DNA of 64,000 nt from positions 7,835,795 through 7,899,794 of the forward strand of contig NC_063161.1 in NCBI RefSeq assembly GCF_023159225.1, in the 5' to 3' direction. This DNA comes from Perognathus longimembris pacificus (Eukaryota; Chordata; Mammalia; Rodentia; Heteromyidae). Under the pieces are notes generated by a model, which was not told the origin of the DNA, ran no database searches, and saw only the letters and a program-made list of their open reading frames with translations. The position numbers and the translations under genes were made by a program. Position 1 is the first letter of the stretch, and each line of letters starts with the position of its first letter. This document shows, piece after piece, positions 51,926-62,873 of the stretch.

Positions 51926-53445
51926 CCGAGGGCCCGGCGGGATTTGCTTTGCTTAGTGTCTCAGCAGAGGTCACTTCCATGTCCCAGCCTGCCAGCCTAG
52001 GCTGTCTTGAGCCTCGTTCTGTCACCCACGCCTCCTCCCTCTCTGTCAGGAGAGGTAAAAAGAGAAAATCAGAGGAGTGGGCTTTACTTGAGGACCTACT
52101 GTGTGCCAGGGACTTTCCTGCCTGGGTCCCATTGCCACAGTGGTTGCTGCTGCCTGAGGGGAGGGGGGCAGTTAACACACTGGGCCACCCTGGGGTCGGG
52201 TCAGTTTTCCACAGGGAGGCTTGGGGAGGAGTTTCCCCCCCCCCCAGTAATGTGATGGGCAGTGGGCCGTGGTTTCCCTCCCCCCCTCCCCGCCTGGACG
52301 GGGCATATGTGGAGAGCCTGGCCTGGTTCAGAGGCGGACCCCGGAGGGGCCAAGGAACAGAGAGATGGCTCCCTGGCTGGGCTGCCCACCCCGCTGGCAG
52401 CCGCCCGGGCCAGGGAATAGACCTAGCCTTGTGTGCTCTATCCCGGTATCTTGCTCAAGACCCCGTTTGTTCGGGGAGGAGAAAGGGGGGTCTGTGGTGC
52501 CCAACAGTGGTGGGATTCATGGAAGGGGCCTGATGAGGGGGGGGGGGCGGGCAGCCTGCCTGGTGCTGCCCAGCCTGGACAGCTGCCAGCAGGGAGATGG
52601 GAGGCAGGGGCTGGGCGTGGCCACTCCGCGCGCCTGGAGGGCCCAGGCTGGTGGGCGTCCCACCTCCAGGCTTCCTAGTCGGAGGGAAGGGAGTTCCCTG
52701 CATCTCCCGGAGCCCCAGTTTGAGGGCGGAGGCACTGGGTGGGGGGTGTCCTGGGCTCCGTCTGCTCTCTGGAGTGTGGGAGGGATGGTCTCCCCTAAAG
52801 GGAGGCTTGTTGGGTACCGAATGGGGCCGTCCCCGTTCAGACCGGCAAGGGGCTGAAAAAGGCCCGTCTGCAGTTGTGGTTCCCTCTCAGGTGTGGGCCC
52901 TCGGGGTGCCAAGAGGGTAGAGTGAGGTGGGGGCCTTGCCCACGGGAGGCCCACACGGCCACCCAGGGCTGGGCGGGGGTCTAGGACCATCCCCACGGTC
53001 TGTGTCCACACCGGGTGACAACACCGCTCACCTGCTGTCATTGGCACAGGACTGGGGCCGGGAGGGGTCCCCTGGGCAGGAAAGTAGACACCGGCCACAC
53101 ACCTCCTTCCCTTGTGACCCTGGCTCGCCCCACACCTTCTCTGGGCCCAGGGATAGTGTCTGAGGTTCCTAGGAAGCAGACCTGCTCCTCCCCCCCCACC
53201 CCAAGGCCGGGGCCTCCCCTGTCCTGGGAGAAGGTGGGGTGCGGAGGGAGAGGCCCTGGGTCTTAGTAGGTCCTCCAGCGTGAGCCGTTCCTGCCCCAGC
53301 AGAGAACCGAGAAGCTCACCGCAGAGCGTGTGCCCTGTGTCAGGTCCTGAGTCCGCCTGTGTCGGGCTGTGTCACTGGGCTTCAGGGGTCTCTCCTGAAC
53401 TGGGAACGGAACTCGTTGCCACCTGACAGAGTGGACGGTGCCTGC
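51926..53445 (+). other. Probable intron DNA
   Basis: A MIR-like core lies near 52085-52140 ('GGACCTACTGTGTGCCAGGG'). Otherwise GC-rich unique sequence with no exon recognised. Confidence 0.4.
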
Positions 53446-53451
53446 TGGTGG

Positions 53452-53632
53452 GCGGGGCTAAAGTGGGGCTTAGCAGAGTGGAGGTGTGGCTTAGGGGCCA
53501 AGGCGGGGCTTAACAGAGTGGAGGTGTGGCTTAGGGGCCAAGGCGTGGCTTAGCAGAGGTGTGGCTTAGAGGTTAGGGCGGGGCTTAGCAGAGTGGAGGT
53601 GTGGCTTAGGGGCCAAGGCGGGGCTTAGAAGA
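53452..53632 (+). repeat. 40-bp-unit minisatellite
   Basis: About four and a half copies of 'CGGGGCTTAGCAGAGTGGAG' + 'GTGTGGCTTAGGGGCCAAGG', one copy internally shortened. Confidence 0.92.
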
Positions 53633-54960
53633 CCTAAGACAGGGCTGAGAGGAGCGAAGTGGGGCTCAGCGCCTCAGTCACCTGTTTGCAGACTGGCTGT
53701 GAATTTGGGGCCTAGGTCAGGAAACGTGGGAAATGTGTTTGCCTCCGCAGATTCTCCCATCCGGCCCACCACCTCTGAACAAGGCATTGGAAGAGCTGAT
53801 GGCTTTGAGGTAGACCCCGTAGGCTGCACCCCAACTCATCCACCACCTCTGAGCCTGGCTTCCTCCATCTGTGGGAGGGGCTGGTAGGAGGGAGTGTCAC
53901 AGGCCGTCCACGTCTTCCCCCACTCTGCGGTCTGCTGCTCCTGCTCCTTCCTCTCTCCGCTCTGCGTTGGTGCTGGGCTGGCGGGCTGGGCAGAGGGGGG
54001 CTGAGGTGTCGCTGCGTCTGTCTGGGCTGCAGGCTGCCGTCCACTGAGGGCCTTGGGGAGATGGGAGCGGGCTGGACAGGGTGCCAGGACCCCGGAGTGC
54101 CGGTCGGAGCCCGCATGTGTATCACAAAACTCCTACCCTGGTGACCAGGCTGCTGGCCCAGGGCTACGCCCCAGCAGTGGCTGAAGGGAGATGGGGGGGG
54201 GGCCCAGCTTTCAGGGTGGGCAACTGTTGCTTACCAAAAGCTGTCGGGCCCGACCGAATGGCTGCCTTGGAGACAGAACACGGAGAGCCGGAGCAGAGCC
54301 TTCTCAGCACTCCCTGTGCCTCCTCCTCCTCCTCCTCCATCTGCACCCCGTTTTCCCTGGCCTTGCCCCGTCTGTGCCTCAGCCTGCCGTCTGGCTGAGC
54401 CGAGCGGACCGACACGGCGCCGGGCGGTGGGGGCGCGTGGGTCCCGCGCGGGACCCTCTGTCACGCAGGAGCGGTGCCTGCCGGCCGTCCCCGGGGTGGG
54501 CAGCCTGGCCGGGTGCCTCCCGTAGACGGCCCCCCCGGGCTCCGTGTCCACGCCTGGCAGCCGCCTGTGCCACCTGGTTTTCCCACCTGGGATTTACCTC
54601 GTGGTTGGCCCTGCACCCACACACAGCTCCCGTTCCCCTCGGGGCACGGCCATTTCCCAGGCCGGCAGCCCGCTTGTTTGGTTTATTTATTTTTTTCCCC
54701 ATTGCACCACGCTTGGCTTTCAGTCTGATGGGAGGGCGGCTGTAGGGTGGGCAGCAGGGATGGGAGGCTGGAGCAGGCTCTGGAGGCTTGGCCTGTTCTT
54801 TCTCTCCCTGTCTCCCTGTCCTTCCTCCGTCTCTCCATCCCAGTGGTCCTGGAACCTCAGGACTTTCCGTTCTCTTGGCTAAACCGGAGATACCAGGGAG
54901 CACTGGGCAGACCCTCCATGGGATCTAAACCTTGGACTGCTCAGGCCAAAGGGGAGAGGG
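53633..54960 (+). other. Probable intron DNA
   Basis: Unique GC-rich sequence; an AT-rich patch near 54676-54700 ('GTTTATTTATTTTTTTCCCC'). No exon recognised. Confidence 0.4.
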
Positions 54961-54964
54961 TCTT

Positions 54965-55140
54965 CATTCTTTTCACAGCATTTCAGTAATACCGTTGGGA
55001 AGCACTGATCTCACGTAGGCCCCTTTACAGACACGGAAACCAGCGCACAGAGAGGTTATGCATCCTGCCCTTTGTCAGCAAGTCAGTGATGAAGTCAGGA
55101 TACGAACCCGGCCGCCTGTCTCCGAAGCTGCTCCCAACTG
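54965..55140 (+). mobile_element. MIR element
   Basis: 'CCCCTTTACAGACACGGAAA', 'GCACAGAGAGGTTATGCATC' and 'GATACGAACCCGGCCGCC' match the MIR core and 3' part. Confidence 0.7.
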
Positions 55141-56089
55141 CCGCGAGCTGCTGAGGGCCCTGGCCGGAGCCCTGAGACGGTCCGGGACGAAGGTCCTGCC
55201 GGGCACAGGCATGGCAGCTTGGGCTCCAGCTGGATTCCAGTTCTTCCCTTGCCGTTGACTCAGAGTCCCTTGAGGTAGCCAAGTCTCAGTTTTCCCCCTC
55301 CTGCAGGATGGGGTGGCAGTGCTTCCTGGGCAGGGCTTTGTGAGAGTTTGTTACCCCATGGCTGCGGGCTCTGAACATCCAGTGGTGCTCAGCGTGGGGT
55401 GAGCACTGTGTGGAGGAGACGGGGAGGGGCTTGGGGCCACGAGGCTAGCGGGGGGGGGGTGTGCTGACACCACGTGATCTAAGGAGGCCCTGGGCGGCCG
55501 ACAGGGCTTTCCCTGCCTGTGCAGACCCCGCCAGGGCCCTGCCTCACCCGGAAGCCCGTGGGGACGGACCCGTGGGGGCCTGGTGTGCTGTCCGGCGCCG
55601 TCAGCAAAGCCCCAGGTTCCCAGGGGCTGGTGGCAGGGGCCTTCCCCGAGCAGGAGCTGCCCAGTTTCTAGGTCCCCAGTCCTGTTTTCTGTGCGTGCAC
55701 GTGTGCGCACACACACTGGCTTGCACTAGGCCGGGATCCAAAGGCTTCCCTTTGATGGTTGCTCAGTTTTTTAGCCTGAAATTGTCCATCTGTCCATCTT
55801 GGTGCCAAGGCCCGCAGGCTGGCCACCAAGTTGGGGCACCTGTTCCGGGGGCCTTCGCAGGATGGGGCAGAAGTCCTGGGAAGGAGCCTTGGGGGATGGG
55901 CCAGCATGGGGGGGGGTTGGCCACATAGGTAAGCCCATCTATTGAGCCCACTCAGAAGTCCCACCCACTCAGACGCCCTGGTCCCCAGTGCCCCCGCCCT
56001 GTGGCGGCGGTGGCGACCTGCCCTCTGAAGCCTGGGGGGCGGGGGGGGGGGAGGGAGGGTGCAGGGGTGTCATTTGCAGGCTTCTCTCC
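55141..56089 (+). other. Probable intron DNA, nothing recognised
   Basis: GC-rich unique sequence with a G-run at 56038-56055. Confidence 0.4.
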
Positions 56090-56210
56090 CCTAGGAAGTC
56101 TGCCCTAATGCCCGAGAGGATGGTAATTAGTATGAGGCAGGCTGATTAGCTCAGAAATTAAGTCTTTGTTTCTTCCCTCTCTCCTAATTGAGCAGATGCA
56201 GAGTGGGGGA
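56090..56210. promoter_or_regulatory. Homeodomain/SOX-type site cluster
   Basis: Within 100 bp: 'GATGGTAATTAGTATG', 'GCTGATTAGCTCAGAAATTA', 'AGTCTTTGTTTCTTCC' and 'CTCCTAATTGAGCAG'. AT-rich in a GC-rich setting and not repeat-like; a candidate enhancer core. Confidence 0.35.
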
Positions 56211-57070
56211 GGGGGAGGGGGCTGGTCACGGGCCCCGGGTGGGGGGAGACACGTGTATGTGTGGCTGGGTTCTGGCTGCAGGGCTTGGGGAGGGGGCCGG
56301 CGGAGTGGGGGGGGTGCGGTCTGTGAACCCCTAGGCTCTCCACCCTGGTGGGGAGATGCCGGAGAAGGGGCGTCTGGGTGGGGGTCTTCCGTCTTCAGCC
56401 CTCTGGGCTGTGGCTGCACCCCGTCCCTGGTAAGCGTGCGTGCCGTAGCTCCCCAAGTCCTGCGATGGGCGTAACAGTTGTCATTTAATGAGCATCTACT
56501 TTCCCCCTTTGGGCTTCTGGTTTGTTTTCAGATTGCTTTCGCCTGGTGGCCCGGGCCATGCTTCTCCTACCTCTGCTAACCAGAGTAGCTGGGACCCCAA
56601 GCGTGCACCGACCCCGGTGCCCGGCCCCCACTTGACATTCTCCCCAGAGCGGACGGAGGTTTGGGGAGGAAGGAGGCGGCGGGAGGTCAGGCCTCCCCCT
56701 CCCTGACCGCCGACCCGGGGTCTCTAGTCACTGACCACGGCCCCCTTTCCTGGGGAACCACCGCCTCATCTTTAGACCCTCTATCTTCAGGCTGGGGGGG
56801 GGGGGCGGTGGCTGGTCCAAGGTCACCCAGCTGGGGAGTGGGAGCCGGGCAGCCTCCTGGAGCTCCGTCCGGGGCAGGGTCTTCCTTTGTCGTCCCCATC
56901 CCCCGCCCCCCAACCCCGGGTCAGCCCAGGCCCCCTCCTGGGTGGTCGGGAAGAACAGAGGCAGAGACATGGCGACCGCAGGGGCCGTGTGCCAGGCAGG
57001 TGACACTGCCGCACCGCTGGCTCGCGGTGACCGTGGGCTGCGGAGTGATGGCGTCACGCGGCCTCCCGGC
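56211..57070 (+). other. Probable intron DNA, nothing recognised
   Basis: MIR/L2-like scrap near 56815-56850 ('CCAAGGTCACCCAGCTGGGG'); otherwise GC-rich unique. Confidence 0.4.
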
Positions 57071-57074
57071 TCTG

Positions 57075-57295
57075 GGCTTTTATTTTTATTTGGGCCGTTT
57101 GAACTCGGGCCCTACGTACCCTAGGCAAGGCGCTCTCCTGCCCTGTTTGCTCTCGTGTTTGCTGTCAGCTCGTTTGTGTCCCATCTTGCTTTGGCCCGGG
57201 GTTGGCCTCCAGCCCTGCTCTTCCGACCCCCCCACCCCCCCCCCCCGCCCCACCTTCCAAGGAGCTGGGATTACAGCCGTGCGGATCCATAACAG
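57075..57295 (-). mobile_element. Diverged SINE with an internal C-run
   Basis: Reversed: 'GGCCGTTTGAACTCGGGCCC' and 'AGGAGCTGGGATTACAGCCG', with a C-rich expansion at 57226-57250. Confidence 0.65.
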
Positions 57296-58380
57296 GGCGA
57301 AGGCTCCCTCGTGAACAGAGGCCCTTCCCCCGTGGCCTACGGCGGGGCGAGGCGCCTAGCACCCAGTAGGCGTCTCACGGAGGCCGGCGTCCTGGCCTGA
57401 AGAGCTGGTGCCTGGGGGATGCGGTGTGTCGGGCTGGGTGGGGCTCGGGAGGCCCCGCGGTCCTCCGGGCGGCTGCGGCGTAGGTGTTGCTTTTCTCTGG
57501 CTTTGCAGGGGTGAGGCTTGGAGGGCGCGATCTCTCTGAGGGTCGAGGTGGGTAGAGGTGGGACTGGGATCTGACGTCCCTTGTTCCGTGCCCCTCGCCG
57601 CGCTTGGCCTCCTGGGGCTGGCTTGCCCTTGCTGCCCCGCCACCCGAGTCGCCCTCTGCCCCCCCCCCCCCGCCAGTGCCAGCTCCCCAGGGTGTCACTG
57701 ACCGGCTCCCCTCCCTCCTTTGGGCCCAGATCCAGAACCTTTGTCCTGGCTTCTGAGACCTGCCAGGTCTTGGCCCAGCCATGGGGCCTCCCTCTCCCAC
57801 CCCACCACCCACCCCACACCCAACAGGCATGTCCCAGTCCTCCGGGCCTGGATCCAGTTCCTCAAAAGTGCTCCGTGCTGGGTACCACCTCCGTGCTCCC
57901 TCTGCCTGGTCGGTCCCCTCCCCAGGGAGGCCCGGCTTCCCCCACGTCCTCCTGGGAGCCCTGCCTGGGGCGCCGGGCCGCCCAGGTAGACGGGGGAAGC
58001 TGAGGCTTGGCTGGCTCAGCTCAGGACCCGCCGCGTGTGCACGTGTGTGTGTGTGTGTGTGTGTGGTGTGTGAGCACACGCGCTGTCTGCTGTCTGCGTA
58101 AGGCTCTGTGTGGACTGGGATGCAGAGCCGCTTTGTGGGGATCGAGGAGTACTTGGGACTGTCTCTGGGGACTGAGCCCACCTTTCCTGTGCGTGGTGGG
58201 GATGTTAGGTGTGAACTTGGGGGGCGGGGGGGAGAATGTCACAACCTCATCCGTCTCTTGGGACCACAGCCCCCCCCCAGTCTCTTGCTTCTTTCCCCTT
58301 CGCTTCAAAACAAACACCCCGCGAGCCCAAACCTCCCATCCAGCCAAGGCACAGATGGAGCCCAAGTCGAATTCATTAGT
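57296..58380 (+). other. Probable intron DNA
   Basis: Contains a GT tract at 58043-58072 and no supported exon. Confidence 0.4.
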
Positions 58381-58383
58381 CTT

Positions 58384-58397
58384 GTTGCCAAGGCAAC
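58384..58397 (+). promoter_or_regulatory. Palindromic RFX X-box
   Basis: GTTGCCAAGGCAAC, a perfect two-half-site X-box, next to 'GAATTCATTAGTCTT'. RFX factors bind this class of site; occupancy here is inferred. Confidence 0.5.
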
Positions 58398-59594
58398 GGG
58401 GGACCTGGACCAGTCTTCTCCCCCGGGCCCGCCCCACCCTCCTGCGGGGCGCCTGCCTCTGGTGGCCCCGCCCCTCGTGGCCGTGGCCCCGCCCCTGCAG
58501 CAGCTGGAGAGGGGCGGGGACCTGGGAGACACTTCCACCAGCAGAGGCGGCTGCCTCCCAGCACCCCTGGCTGCGCTTGGCTGGGTGGGACCTTGGCCAG
58601 TCTCTGCTCCGTGACTGTGGGGGCCTTGGCGGGGGGGGGGCAGGGGAAAAGTGGGGGGGGGCCCTCATGAGAGATGGCACCCCTGCCATGTAAGGCAATT
58701 CTGGGGCACCCCGCTCCCCATCAGGAAGGCTCCTGAGGCCTTCCTTTCTACCCTCGCTCCCCTCCCTCTCAGCCTCATCCGTCCAGCTGGGCATCTTGGT
58801 CCAGAGATGGTACCGGTTCAGCATCCCCTGGCTTCGCCGGCGTGGGAAATGGAAGCCCAGTGGCCGCATTGCAGCGTGGCCTGGCTTCCCGGGGACCGCG
58901 CGGTGCATCCGTGCCGCTGCTGGGCGCGCGGGCGGAGGTGGGGCCCCCTCCCCATCACTGCCAGGGAGACCCAGGGCCAGACCCGGCCCTGCACAGAGCG
59001 AGACCTGGGGACCCCGGATGTAGCTGAGCCAGGGTTGGGCACGGTTTTCCGGATCTTTCCGGCTGGGGCCGGCTGCAGGGCGCACTGCCAGCTCTAGGAA
59101 GGCCGGCCTCCTCTGTGGACCCCAGGGGGACCCCCTCCCCGTCTGGACCTGTCGGTGCGGGGGGGGGGGGCTCACGGAGCTGACAGTTACGTACTAGGTG
59201 GGGCTGTGGCTTTTTGGTGTGTCCAGTTTCCTGAGGTGTCAGGATCCGTGGGAAAGATCTGGGGGGACCAGGCTGCCTCCCTGCCCCCCCTTCTCTCCTG
59301 TCCTCTACCTCTCTCAGCACCCCGAAGGCCCTCCGCCCGGGGTTGTCAGGAGGGGGCCTCCCCTCTGCACTGAGCAAACAGTACTCACCAGGGGCGAGGG
59401 TGTGAGCGGCTGAGTCGAGTCCAGCCAGCGGTCAGCCCCGCCGGATGGCACCACACTGGAATCCGTCTCCACACCACCGAGCCGGCCAAGGCAAGGGAAC
59501 GTGCCAGCTTGCCCCGGAAGGCAAGCGTTACACACGGCTTAACTGCGGTGGGAGGTCGCGGGGGGGGGGGGGGGATAGTTAACCTCCTTCCCGT
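58398..59594 (+). other. Probable intron DNA
   Basis: GC-boxes 'GGCCCCGCCCC' at about 58463 and 58484; otherwise unique, no exon recognised. Confidence 0.4.
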
Positions 59595-59790
59595 AATTAC
59601 ACAGGCTAACATTTATCGAGGGCTTGCGCGGTGCCAGGAGACAACTGAGCACTTTAACGAGGATTAACTCGCTTGATCCACGCCAGCCCCGAGGCGGGCC
59701 GGGTGCGAGAGAGCCGGTCCTACTTGGTAGAGGGGGGGGAGGTTTGGCCGGAGAGGCTCGCTCTGGAACCCGAGGCCGCACAGCTCAAGA
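59595..59790 (+). mobile_element. MIR element
   Basis: 'GCTAACATTTATCGAGGGCT', 'TGAGCACTTTAACGAGGATT' and the 3' part with 'CCGCACAGCTCAAGAGGG' follow the MIR consensus order. Confidence 0.75.
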
Positions 59791-61385
59791 GGGAATGGGC
59801 CTCGCCCGCTTGCCCCCGCCTCCCCGGCTGGGGACAGCCATCTCTGTTCTCTTCTTCTGTCATGAACGAGGCCCTCGCCCTGCCAGCTTTCGCTAGGTCA
59901 GAATTAGAAGCCCCCAGCCACCCCCCGCCCCCCCAGTACATGGTGAGTCGTGGGTTTAAAGGACTTCCAGAGTGAGGCCCCAGGCTGATCGCCGCCCCCT
60001 TAGAAGGAGCAGGGCAGGGGCACTTACAGGGGAGGGGCAGGGGCAGGGGGAGGGACAGGATTTGACTCAGGAGGGAGGGAGCGCTCACAGGGTCCCCCCC
60101 ACCGGGGTGCCTCAGTTTCCCCATCTCTACCTAGAGACCGACCCTGGGCGGAGCAGGTGGAGAAGGCAGGTCCGGCCTGACGTCTGCCTTCTGCCTTCCC
60201 TTCCCCCCCCCCCCCCCCCCCGCCACACCTCCGCCAGGCCCTGGGAAGGGGCTGGAACAGGAGAGAGGTGCGGGGCTGGTGGGGGGGTGGGGGGTGGGAG
60301 GGGGACTGTATGCAGAAGGTTCGGTGGAAGGAGTGGGGTCCAGTGGGTCACTCTGGGAGCTCAGGGCAAGGACGGGGGGTGGGGGGAAGCAGGTTCGTTT
60401 AGAGCCCAGCCATGGGCAGGCATTGTGTGTGTGTGTGGTGTGTGTGGTGTGTGTGTGTGTGTGTGTGCGCGTGTGCAGGGGTGTGGGGTGGAGATGGCTC
60501 AAGGCCGAGGGAAAGGCAGAGTGGAGACCCATCCTCCACCCTGGGCTACTCCCGAAGCGCCTCACAGGAGGGCCCGGCGCCCAGGTCCAGACCAGAAGCA
60601 ACCCAGAAGGCCAGGAGCCTCGAAACCCACGCAGACTGGAAGCGGGGACTTTCCTAAGAGAAATCAGACCATCTCGTGGTGGGCGGGACGTCCCCAGGGG
60701 ACAGCGGGTGGGCAGGGGGGGTGGGCGACCCCAGACCCAGTCCTTGCTGGTTTGGTCTCTGCCCCATTGCTCGGTAGGTATAGACCATGCGCTCGGCAGG
60801 CAGCCCCCCGCTGGGGTCCCCAGCGCCCCGGGTGGCGTTGGGCTTGCCGGGGTGCCCAGTGGGGACCAGGTGGATGGATAGAGGACATCGTGGCTCCTGT
60901 GGACGGCAGGCAGGGCCACACTGGCTGGGCCCCGAGCTCACCCCATCTCTGTCGCCCTCAGTGCCGCCCGGGGCCCTCTGGAGCGGGTCTGCCATGCGGA
61001 GGGGGACCGAGCTGGCGACCCGGGCTCCTGTCCACCTGCACAGACGGGGGTGGGGGGGTGGGGGGAGTCCCCGCAGGGCACGGCCCCGCTCAAGGCCCAG
61101 GGAGGGGCCCGGGCAGCAGAGGGCGGTGTGTGGGGGCCGGGGGCTGGCTTGGTGTGCCACCCCGTTCTTAGCTGTGTGACCTTGGGGGAGCGCTGGGCTG
61201 CGCTGGGTGTTTCCTTGTCTCTCTCACGGGTGGAATATCTGTGGCTCCTCTCAGGGCTGTGTGGGCTTCATGAGCTCCTTCGCAGGAAACGGCACGCGGG
61301 CAGTACTCAGTGGCCCTAGCTGCTTCCAGGTTGTTTCTGCCCTCCCTTCCCCTCCCTCCTCCCTCCTCCCTCCTTAGCCACCTTC
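59791..61385 (+). other. Probable intron DNA
   Basis: GT/GTGG tract at 60424-60470, C-run at 60205-60222, MIR-like scrap at about 61168-61240 ('AGCTGTGTGACCTTGGGGGA'). No exon recognised. Confidence 0.4.
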
Positions 61386-61490
61386 TCTCCTCCCTCCCTC
61401 CCTCCCTCCCTCCCTCCCTCCCTCCCTTCCTTCCTTCCTCCTTCCCTCCCTCCTTCCCTCCCTCTCCTCCCTCCTCCCTCCCTGTCATTC
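61386..61490 (+). repeat. (CCCT)n pyrimidine tract
   Basis: CTCCCTCCCTCC-type low-complexity DNA preceding a reversed SINE. Confidence 0.92.
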
Positions 61491-61708
61491 TCTCTCTGTA
61501 CCAGTACCGGGCCTTGAACTCAAGGCCTTCGGCTCTCACTCAGCTTTTATACTCAAGGATGCTGCTCTGCCCCTTGAGCCACCGCTCCACTTCCAGCTTT
61601 TTTTGGTGGTTCTCGTGGACTTTCCCTCCCAGGCTGGCATTGGACCCGGATCTGGCAGCTGGCAGCCTCCTGGGTAGCTGGGATTACAGGCGCGAGCCCC
61701 CGGGGGCC
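61491..61708 (-). mobile_element. Full composite SINE
   Basis: Reversed: 'CCGGGCCTTGAACTCAAGGC', 'TGCCCCTTGAGCCACCGCTC', 'GCTGGGATTACAGGCGCGAG'. Confidence 0.9.
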
Positions 61709-62373
61709 GAGCTCAGGTCTGCCTTTGGATGGCCAGGCCCGGTGCACCGGTGCCGACGGCGGAGCTGGGTTTGGGTCGCAGCCCCGCCGCCGCCACCGCG
61801 TTCTAGCTGTGGCTGGTGAGGCCGCCGTGTTTATCCCAGGCCTCGGTCTCCTCCTTGGAGATGTGGCTCTGGGGGCGACGGCGACTGTCAGCCGCGGGGC
61901 AGTTAGGCCAGCAGCCGTGGGGCCGCGTCTGAAGTGACACTCGCCCTGGAGGGTCTTGACGTTGAGGAGGGCTCCCGGCCCCCCCCCCCCGCCGTGGGAG
62001 CTGCGGGAGCTTCTAGAGGTTTGGAGTGTACCCCAGGGGTACACGGAGCAGCGTTCGCAGGCGGAGGCCATTGTTGTCACTGCTGGCGGGGGCGGGGATA
62101 ACTTGCACACCGTGTCCTGCTCCGGTGGTGTCGGTGGATTGGAGGAAGGAGGAAGGAGAGGGCAGAGGTCAAACCGCTGCAGGTGCTAAAGCCCCTCCCC
62201 CCCCCCCGCCCGCCTGCGTGTGTAATGTGGGGGTGGGGGTGGGATCGGGGAGCTGGGCCGGACCCTTTGGCCCGGTGGCCTGGCCGCGCGGAAGGGGAAG
62301 CGGAAAGGCAGGTGGCAGGCGGCAGGGGCTGCTCAGGGGGGAAGGGGCGGCGGGCGGGGTGGGGGGGATAGGG
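61709..62373 (+). other. Probable intron DNA up to the gap
   Basis: GC-rich, with C-run at 61978-61990 and G-run before the gap. No exon recognised. Confidence 0.4.
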
Positions 62374-62873
62374 NNNNNNNNNNNNNNNNNNNNNNNNNNN
62401 NNNNNNNNNNNNNNNNNNNNNNNNNNNNNNNNNNNNNNNNNNNNNNNNNNNNNNNNNNNNNNNNNNNNNNNNNNNNNNNNNNNNNNNNNNNNNNNNNNNN
62501 NNNNNNNNNNNNNNNNNNNNNNNNNNNNNNNNNNNNNNNNNNNNNNNNNNNNNNNNNNNNNNNNNNNNNNNNNNNNNNNNNNNNNNNNNNNNNNNNNNNN
62601 NNNNNNNNNNNNNNNNNNNNNNNNNNNNNNNNNNNNNNNNNNNNNNNNNNNNNNNNNNNNNNNNNNNNNNNNNNNNNNNNNNNNNNNNNNNNNNNNNNNN
62701 NNNNNNNNNNNNNNNNNNNNNNNNNNNNNNNNNNNNNNNNNNNNNNNNNNNNNNNNNNNNNNNNNNNNNNNNNNNNNNNNNNNNNNNNNNNNNNNNNNNN
62801 NNNNNNNNNNNNNNNNNNNNNNNNNNNNNNNNNNNNNNNNNNNNNNNNNNNNNNNNNNNNNNNNNNNNNNNNN
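62374..62873. other. Assembly gap (500 N)
   Basis: Exactly 500 N, identical in length to the first gap, so a fixed-size placeholder. I see no obvious duplication between its two flanks inside the window. Confidence 0.98.
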
